From: Micrococcales bacterium
GTDB lineage: Bacteria > Actinomycetota > Actinomycetes > S36-B12
NCBI GenBank assembly: GCA_002728915.1
Contig: PBWE01000006.1
Span: forward strand, 53,651 to 62,245
Direction: 5' to 3'
DNA: 8,595 bases
Part shown: positions 6,312 to 8,595 of the stretch, piece after piece
Layout: every line of letters begins with the position of its first letter
How positions within the stretch are numbered: the stretch's first letter is position 1
Translations under genes and position numbers: made by a program
Notes under the pieces: generated by a model
Told to the model about the DNA's origin: nothing
The model's database searches: none
The model's input: only the letters and a program-made list of their open reading frames with translations

Positions 6312-6351
6312 CACAAGGAAGGCCCGAGCCGAAGCCCGGGCCTTCCTTGTG
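6312..6351. terminator. Strong intrinsic terminator hairpin between convergent gene blocks
   Basis: Bases 6312-6329 pair with 6334-6351 over 18 positions with a single A-C mismatch (6327/6336), around a CGAA loop. The arms contain CACAAGGAAGGCCCG and its complement. It lies 31 bases past the stop of the substrate-binding protein gene (minus strand) and downstream of the plus-strand block, so it probably stops transcription from both sides. No long T-run follows on either strand. Confidence 0.85.
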
Positions 6352-6382
6352 CCGTCAGTGCTACACCTCCGGCGGGATATTT

Positions 6383-7630
6383 CTAGGCGCCACCTTCGTT
6401 GAGGGTCACCTCGATCGGGCTGAAGCCCTCACCGGTGGTGTCCATTCCCATTTCTTGGAGCAGCGCGTTGGCGGCCTCCGCGAACTGGTTGGTGTAGGCC
6501 TCTGCCGGCGGAGCGGAGGTGATGACCGTTGCACCCTCAAGGTTCGGAGAGTTGAGGGAGATGTCGACGTTCTGCTCCCATTCAGCCGAATCCATGATGC
6601 CGATTCCCGCAGGTGACGGCCAGATCAACTTGTTGACCTCGTTCATCATCCACAGCTGGTGGCTGGCTCCGAGCTGCGACCCATTGGCGGTCACAATCTC
6701 AGCGCACTCCTGCGGATTGTCGCGGCAGTAGATCCAGCCCTCGAAGGACGCGGTGACGAAGCGCTGCGCCAGATCGGCGTAGTCGGCGTCACCAAGCCGG
6801 GCCTCGTCCGCCCAAATGGCGTCCTGAAGCATGCCGACTCCGTAGTCCGCGTAGTTGATGACGTTGAAGTCATCTGCGGTGTACAGCTCACCGGTGTCCG
6901 GGTTCACTGCTTCGAGGAGCTGTGCGTACTCGTTGTACGTCATCGCCTCGGCCGCATCAATCTCGCGGTTCAGCAGGGCGACCATGTCAAACTGCTGCTG
7001 CACGAGCTCCACGTCGGAAGCCGGGTCGAGGCCTTCCTTGCCGAGAGCTGCGAAGATCTCGTACTCGTTGCCGAAGCCCCAGTTACCGATCTTCTTGCCC
7101 TGGAAGTCCGCGGGGGACTCGATGCCGGAATCCGCCCATGCCACCTGCAAGGTGCCGGAGCGCTGGAATACCTGGGCGATGTCGACGATGCCGGCTCCCT
7201 GCTCACGCGATGCGAGCGCCTTGGGCACCCAGGCGAGAGCGAAGTCAGCGCCGCCCTGTGCGAGAACGGTCTGCGGAACGATGTCCACGGCGCCCTCAAG
7301 GATGGTGACGTCGATGCAGTTGTCCTCGTAGAAGCCGAGGTCCTTGGCTGCGTAGTACCCGGCGAACTGAGCCTGAACGAACCACTGCAGTTGAAGACTG
7401 GCGGGAGTCAGTTCCGCACAACCCTCGTCAGCAGCAGGCTCCTCGGCCTCTGCCTCTTCCGTTTCCTCTGGTTCGGTGTCCTCTTCGACTGCCGGTTCTT
7501 CCACTGCGGTTTCCTCCGCAGCGGTCTCCTCAGAGCTCGAGTCCGAGCTGCTGCAGGCCGACAGCGCGAGCACACCGACTGCGGCGAGACTCACAACTTG
7601 AGTCCAGCGACTGCGTGCGATGTTGCGCAT
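6383..7630 (-). CDS. ABC transporter substrate-binding lipoprotein, NMT1/THI5 (SsuA/TauA-like) family
   Basis: This is an extracytoplasmic, membrane-anchored binding protein that delivers a small solute to the adjacent permease. The 415-residue protein has a signal with R3-to-R8 charges and a hydrophobic core, ending in lipobox L-S-A-C26. Residues 27-70 are an acidic low-complexity linker (20 of the 40 residues from 30 to 69 are Asp/Glu). The binding domain starts L-Q-L-Q-W-F-V-Q-A-Q-F-A-G-Y-Y-A-A-K-D-L-G-F-Y, with I-V-P-Q-T-V-L-A and G-N-W-G-F-G-N-E-Y-E, typical of the NMT1/THI5-like group. C71/C105 and the pair in Y-C-R-D-N-P-Q-E-C may form disulfides. ATG 7628-7630 follows AAGGAGG, an ideal ribosome-binding site in the 18-base gap after the permease gene. 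It is last in the operon. Candidate ligands in this superfamily include thiamine-pyrimidine precursors, sulfonates and other nitrogen compounds; I cannot choose. Confidence 0.9.
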   Translation of the reverse strand: MRNIARSRWTQVVSLAAVGVLALSACSSSDSSSEETAAEETAVEEPAVEEDTEPEETEEAEAEEPAADEGCAELTPASLQLQWFVQAQFAGYYAAKDLGFYEDNCIDVTILEGAVDIVPQTVLAQGGADFALAWVPKALASREQGAGIVDIAQVFQRSGTLQVAWADSGIESPADFQGKKIGNWGFGNEYEIFAALGKEGLDPASDVELVQQQFDMVALLNREIDAAEAMTYNEYAQLLEAVNPDTGELYTADDFNVINYADYGVGMLQDAIWADEARLGDADYADLAQRFVTASFEGWIYCRDNPQECAEIVTANGSQLGASHQLWMMNEVNKLIWPSPAGIGIMDSAEWEQNVDISLNSPNLEGATVITSAPPAEAYTNQFAEAANALLQEMGMDTTGEGFSPIEVTLNEGGA

Positions 7631-7648
7631 ACTTCCTCCTTCTTCGTG

Positions 7649-8431
7649 TCAGGCTGAACGTACTCTGCCTGTCCATGGTGTCGTCCACCGCTCGATGGCC
7701 ACGACGATCAAGTAGAACGTCAGGCCTACGATGATGGCTGCAACTACATATGCCCACGCTCGTCCGTAGGCGGTATTGGCTGCCGAACCCGCTATTCGAG
7801 AGCCAAGTCCTTGTTGAGGGCCACCGAAATACTCGGCAACGAGCGCCGCGATGACGGCGAGGGGGGCCGCGACCTTCATTCCGGTGAAGAAGAAGGGAAC
7901 GGCGTTGGGGATGCGCAGGACGCGCAGCACGGTCCGTGGCCGGGCGTTCATTGAGCGCATCAACTCCAACTGCACCGGTTGCACCTGAATCAGTCCGCGG
8001 GTGACGTTCACGAACATCGGGAAGAACACGATGATCGCGGTCACGAGCACCCGGGGGGTCCGACTCGTGATGCTGAACATGTTGTTCAGTATTGGTGTTA
8101 GAGCAATGATGGGCACTGCCGCCAGGCCGGCGGCAAGGGGAGTGACCAAATTGTTAACCACGAAGAAGCGCTGGGCGAGAAGCGCCATGACCAGGCCCAC
8201 AATTGTTCCGAACACAAGTCCGAGGAATGCCGTGGTTCCGGTGTAGAGGGCGGTCTCCCACATCAGGGCGATGTCGCCGAAGAAGTTCTCAGCAATCAGG
8301 GACGGGGCCGGCAGCAGGTAAGGCTGAATATCCCGGACCACCACCAAGAGTTGCCAGGCGCTCAGAAAGAGCACCGCAATGAGCACCGGTGGCCAGATGA
8401 ACTTCAGCCGATCGGCCGTCTGCGTGGACAT
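7649..8431 (-). CDS. ABC transporter permease (SsuC/TauC/ThiX-like, binding-protein-dependent type)
   Basis: This is the membrane subunit of the importer, 260 residues. Hydrophobic segments lie near 13-32, 62-86, 93-115, 127-147, 185-202 and 226-247, giving the six-helix pattern of the BPD_transp_1 fold. The cytoplasmic coupling (EAA) loop is E156-L-M-R-S-M-N-A through R-I-P-N near 173-176; it carries N162 where the general consensus has Gly. A-A-P-L-A-V-I-A-A-L-V-A-E-Y-F-G-G-P-Q, characteristic of the NitT/TauT/SsuC group, follows. Its ATG (8429-8431) overlaps the upstream ATPase stop by one base (TGATG), so the two are translationally coupled. Only one permease gene is seen, so it presumably works as a homodimer. 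A second permease upstream of the ATPase cannot be excluded. Confidence 0.92.
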   Translation of the reverse strand: MSTQTADRLKFIWPPVLIAVLFLSAWQLLVVVRDIQPYLLPAPSLIAENFFGDIALMWETALYTGTTAFLGLVFGTIVGLVMALLAQRFFVVNNLVTPLAAGLAAVPIIALTPILNNMFSITSRTPRVLVTAIIVFFPMFVNVTRGLIQVQPVQLELMRSMNARPRTVLRVLRIPNAVPFFFTGMKVAAPLAVIAALVAEYFGGPQQGLGSRIAGSAANTAYGRAWAYVVAAIIVGLTFYLIVVAIERWTTPWTGRVRSA

Positions 8432-8595
8432 CAGACTTCGCCCACCTTGGCTCGCGCATCCGAACCTCCCACGCGGCCGCGCAGGGCCTCGCGCACCGCG
8501 GTAACGGCGTCGAAGAAGGCGTCGGCCTCGCGGGTGTCCTCGTCTCGGTCGTCTCCGAGGGGCACCTCGATGATGTCGGTGATGCGTCCGGGACG
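8431..8595 (-). CDS. ABC transporter ATP-binding protein, C-terminal 54 residues only
   Basis: The frame enters from the window edge at 8595 and stops at TGA 8433-8431. It reads R-P-G-R-I-T-D-I-I-E-V-P-L, then D-E-D-T-R-E-A-D-A-F-F-D and V-R-E-A-L-R-G. This matches the end of nitrate/sulfonate/taurine-type ABC ATPases, where a [R/N]-P-G-R-I motif is followed by an R-E-x-x-x-F segment and a final helix. Walker A, Walker B and the signature motif lie outside the window. It sits immediately upstream of the permease and overlaps it by one base, as expected for the energising subunit of the same importer. Confidence 0.85.
   Translation of the reverse strand, partial: RPGRITDIIEVPLGDDRDEDTREADAFFDAVTAVREALRGRVGGSDARAKVGEV

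Noticed and set aside
6659..7657. Plus-strand open frame (332 codons) opposite the substrate-binding protein gene
   Set aside because: Antisense to a gene with a clear lipobox and family motifs; no independent support.
1..8595. CRISPR arrays, tRNA or rRNA genes, insertion sequences, integrase or phage genes, toxin-antitoxin pairs
   Set aside because: I looked for repeat-spacer periodicity, cloverleaf-like segments, transposase or integrase motifs and small paired genes, and saw none.

Overview
The window comes from a GC-rich bacterium, most likely a member of the Actinomycetota. The main reason is gene order. A divergently oriented M23 peptidase-like gene faces rpsB, followed by tsf, pyrH, frr, cdsA and rlmN on the plus strand, which is the usual actinobacterial arrangement. 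GTG starts, Ala/Asp/Arg-rich proteins and an M23 protein with the actinobacterial C-x-x-x-C-L-H form fit this. I cannot place the genus.

Layout. Bases 10-510 (minus strand) encode a small exported M23-fold protein. Bases 511-813 are a divergent control region: a dyad-rich promoter zone (559-608), a candidate -10 box (612-617), then an unusually structured rpsB leader with six consecutive perfect or near-perfect hairpins (625-778). Bases 814-6024 are a compact plus-strand run for translation, nucleotide and lipid synthesis: rpsB (ribosomal protein S2), tsf (EF-Ts), pyrH (UMP kinase), frr (ribosome recycling factor), cdsA (CDP-diacylglycerol synthase) and rlmN (A2503 methyltransferase). pyrH-frr, frr-cdsA and cdsA-rlmN are tightly spaced. 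The cdsA-rlmN junction carries four tandem copies of a 14-bp unit, each containing an ATG.

Bases 6025-6382 form a tail-to-tail junction. It holds 9-bp degenerate repeats after rlmN, an inverted repeat, a short remnant of the N-terminus of an acetyl/propionyl-CoA synthetase, and a strong bidirectional-looking terminator hairpin. From 6383 to the end, on the minus strand, is an ABC importer operon transcribed as ATPase (partial, C-terminus only), permease, then a substrate-binding lipoprotein of the NMT1/THI5 (SsuA/TauA-like) type. Its substrate cannot be fixed from this window.

How the genes work together. rpsB-tsf-frr-rlmN supply and tune the translation machinery, pyrH supplies UDP/UTP precursors, and cdsA makes the CDP-activated lipid precursor. 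The ABC operon is unrelated and meets this core block at a scarred boundary. Most of the window is ordinary core genome. The observations most worth pursuing are the rpsB leader hairpin array, the start-codon-bearing tandem repeat between cdsA and rlmN, and the truncated acyl-CoA synthetase at the junction. I see no convincing evidence of a wholly new multi-gene system here.
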